Positions 62,292-64,000 of a DNA stretch of 64,000 bases are shown one piece after another. Both the position numbers and the translations under genes were made by a program. Source of the stretch: Brevibacterium picturae (GTDB taxonomy: Bacteria > Actinomycetota > Actinomycetes > Actinomycetales > Brevibacteriaceae); assembly GCF_900105045.1 (NCBI RefSeq), contig NZ_LT629739.1, positions 1,054,001-1,118,000 on the forward strand. Direction: 5' to 3'. The notes beneath the pieces are model-generated. The model saw nothing but the letters and a program-made list of their open reading frames with translations, ran no database searches and was not told the DNA's origin. Positions within the stretch are counted from its first letter, which is position 1; each line of letters opens with the position of its first letter.

Positions 62292-62959
62292 CGGTTCGGG
62301 TGGTGCTGGTCGATGACCAGGAGATGATTCGGATGGGACTGCGGATGGTGCTGGAGTCCCAGCCGGGCATCGAAATCGTCGGGGATGCCGACGACGGCGA
62401 CAGCGCGCTTGAACTGCTGGGGCAGGTCGAGGCGGACGTCGTGCTCATGGACGTGCGGATGCCGCGGATGAACGGCGTGGAGGCGACCCTCCGCATCCGG
62501 GAGCGGGAGGGTGCGCCGGAGGTGCTCATCCTGACGACCTTTGACCTCGACGAGTACGCCTACGATGGCCTGCAGGCCGGTGCCTCGGGGTTCCTGCTCA
62601 AGGACACGCCGGTCGAAGACATCGCGGCCGCGATCAGTCACATTCACAATGGCGACGCCGTTGTCGCGCCGAGCACCACCAAGCGTCTGCTCGACCACTT
62701 CACCCGGTCCCGACTGGAGCTGGCGGGCAACCCCGCCCCCGGTGGACGGTTGGAGGAACTGACGCCGCGGGAGCATGAGGTCCTCCAGTTGATCGCTCGC
62801 GGGATGTCGAATGCGGAGATCGCCGCTCATCTGGTGCTCGCCGAGGGCACGGTCAAGGTCCACGTCGGCCGCATCCTCACCAAGCTGGGCCTGCGAGACC
62901 GGGTCCAGGCTGTCGTCCTCGCCTACGAGAGCGGGCTCGTCGAGGCCGGCGAGCACTGA
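62288..62959 (+). CDS. NarL/FixJ-family response regulator
   Basis: A 223-residue regulator with phospho-acceptor Asp55 in VVLMDVRMPRMNG and a C-terminal LuxR-type helix-turn-helix (LTPREHEVLQLIARGMSNAE, then GTVKVHVGRILTKLGLRDRV). Translational overlap with the kinase indicates a cognate pair. The ABC transporter 124 bp downstream is the probable target. Confidence 0.93.
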   Translation: MTVRVVLVDDQEMIRMGLRMVLESQPGIEIVGDADDGDSALELLGQVEADVVLMDVRMPRMNGVEATLRIREREGAPEVLILTTFDLDEYAYDGLQAGASGFLLKDTPVEDIAAAISHIHNGDAVVAPSTTKRLLDHFTRSRLELAGNPAPGGRLEELTPREHEVLQLIARGMSNAEIAAHLVLAEGTVKVHVGRILTKLGLRDRVQAVVLAYESGLVEAGEH

Positions 62960-63083
62960 GACACCCGGACTGTCCGGATATCACTTCAGGCATACGAGCA
63001 CAGGGATGTACCTCGTGAGACATAGCCGGAAGATACGCCTATAGCCAGACGATTTCCGGCCGTGATCTGGGGATCGTAGAGGT

Positions 63084-63992
63084 ATGTCTTCCACGATCGT
63101 TGCCACCGAGAACCTGACCAAGCGCTACGGCAATCGCACCGTCGTCGAGAACCTCAACCTGGCCATCCCCGAGGGCTGCGTGTACGGGTTCCTCGGCCCC
63201 AACGGCTCGGGCAAATCCACGACGATGAAGATGCTGCTCTCCCTCATCCAGCCCACCAGCGGCAACGTCGAGATCATGGGCCAGCCCATGACCCGTGGCA
63301 CCCGAAGGAGTCTGCTGGGCCAGATCGGCTCGTTGATAGAGTCGCCGCCTGGCTATGCGCACCTGACCGGTGCGGAGAACATGCGCCTGGTTCAGCGACT
63401 GCTTGGGCTGGACCGGCAGCAGGTCGATGTCGCGGTGGCCACCGTGCGGCTGCAGGATCAGATGGGCAAGAAGGTCCGCGACTACTCCCTGGGCATGAAG
63501 CAGCGCCTGGGCATCGCGATGGCCCTGGCCCGGCAACCTCGGCTGCTGATCCTCGATGAGCCGACCAACGGCCTCGACCCGGCCGGGATCGAGGAGATGC
63601 GGACCCTGCTGCGACGGCTGGCGGGTGACGGGGTGACCGTCATGGTCTCCTCGCACCTGCTCGGTGAGATCGACAAGACCGCGACCATGCTCGGCGTCCT
63701 CTCCGCCGGGCGGATGATCTTCCAAGGCACCCGCTCGGAGTTGATGGTGGCCTCGACCCCGGATGTCATCATCACCTGTACCGACCCGCAGGCCGCTGCC
63801 GCCACGCTGGGCTCGTTCAACGCCCGACTCACCGAGGCCGGCGAGGTCGCCGTGCCCGGCCTCGACGATCGGCAGACCGCCGGCGTCGTCGCCGCACTCG
63901 TCGGCGAGGGAATCGGGGTCTACGGAGTGGCCCGCGACGAGCAGAGCCTCGAAGACGTCTTCATGCACCTCACTGCCGGAGGTGGACTGTGA
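63084..63992 (+). CDS. ABC transporter ATP-binding protein, BcrA/lantibiotic-resistance type
   Basis: A 302-residue ATPase: Walker A GPNGSGKST (38-46), signature YSLGMKQRLGIAMALARQP, Walker B LLILDEPTNGLDP and a C-terminal extension of about 80 residues. These match exporters that give resistance to bacitracin or lantibiotics. With the preceding two-component system this is a common detection-and-export module. The stop overlaps a GTG start of the next gene. Confidence 0.9.
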   Translation: MSSTIVATENLTKRYGNRTVVENLNLAIPEGCVYGFLGPNGSGKSTTMKMLLSLIQPTSGNVEIMGQPMTRGTRRSLLGQIGSLIESPPGYAHLTGAENMRLVQRLLGLDRQQVDVAVATVRLQDQMGKKVRDYSLGMKQRLGIAMALARQPRLLILDEPTNGLDPAGIEEMRTLLRRLAGDGVTVMVSSHLLGEIDKTATMLGVLSAGRMIFQGTRSELMVASTPDVIITCTDPQAAAATLGSFNARLTEAGEVAVPGLDDRQTAGVVAALVGEGIGVYGVARDEQSLEDVFMHLTAGGGL

Positions 63993-64000
63993 ACACCCGC
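63989..64000 (+). CDS. ABC transporter permease, first codons only
   Basis: GTG AAC ACC CGC at 63989 overlaps the ATPase stop (GTGA) and is preceded by GGAGGTGGACT. A membrane permease is expected here from the operon type. Only four codons lie inside the window. Confidence 0.5.

Overview
The window is high-GC DNA with actinobacterial gene content: a fused pcaDC gene, an ABATE/CGNR-type regulator, an IS481-type transposase fragment and long-stem hairpin terminators. It looks like a Micrococcales chromosome, plausibly Brevibacterium, but no rRNA or other taxonomic marker is present, so the genus is a guess.

Layout. (1) About 1-6.3 kb: protocatechuate branch of the beta-ketoadipate pathway (pcaG tail, pcaB, fused pcaDC) followed by two MFS carriers. 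(2) 6.4-9.6 kb: nitrobindin-like protein and a complete polar amino-acid ABC importer (lipoprotein, permease, ATPase). (3) 9.7-18.7 kb: amine/amino-acid metabolism block with a frameshifted proline-racemase-family gene, a large PLP decarboxylase, a ThDP enzyme, a YtcJ-type amidohydrolase and a class-III aminotransferase; its convergent gene ends are separated by strong palindromes. (4) 18.8-21.2 kb: housekeeping genes (IMPACT, YbaK, small zincin) and a tRNA-Glu/Asp/Phe cluster.

(5) 21.2-about 29 kb: an integrative mobilizable element next to tRNA-Phe, with tyrosine integrase, XRE regulator, AlpA-like excisionase, a control region carrying two iteron families, a Rep_2-like replication protein, a candidate oriT, a MobV-like relaxase and a serine resolvase. 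Its right end is not resolved. An AbiEi antitoxin remnant and an unrecognised 280-residue gene follow.

(6) 30.5-64 kb: accessory mosaic. It holds many divergent regulator/efflux or regulator/enzyme pairs (CGNR/MFS, MerR/SDR, GntR/catabolic operon, LysR/EamA-arginase, HxlR/quinone reductase, TetR/DHA2, TetR/MFS), a HigBA-like toxin-antitoxin pair, a two-component system with an ABC transporter, and many broken genes. The fragments include dehalogenase and MFS pieces that are copies of intact genes in the window, and traces of an IS481 transposase, a PAS protein, a metallo-beta-lactamase-fold protein and a cupin.

The most unusual locus is 41.1-43.1 kb. One reading frame joins an ECF sigma-factor region-2 domain to a protein with twelve CxxC knuckles and a degenerate tyrosine-recombinase domain. 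The break falls exactly where the sigma family has its conserved RRAVDRVR motif, so this may be a site-specific insertion into a sigma gene or a true fusion.
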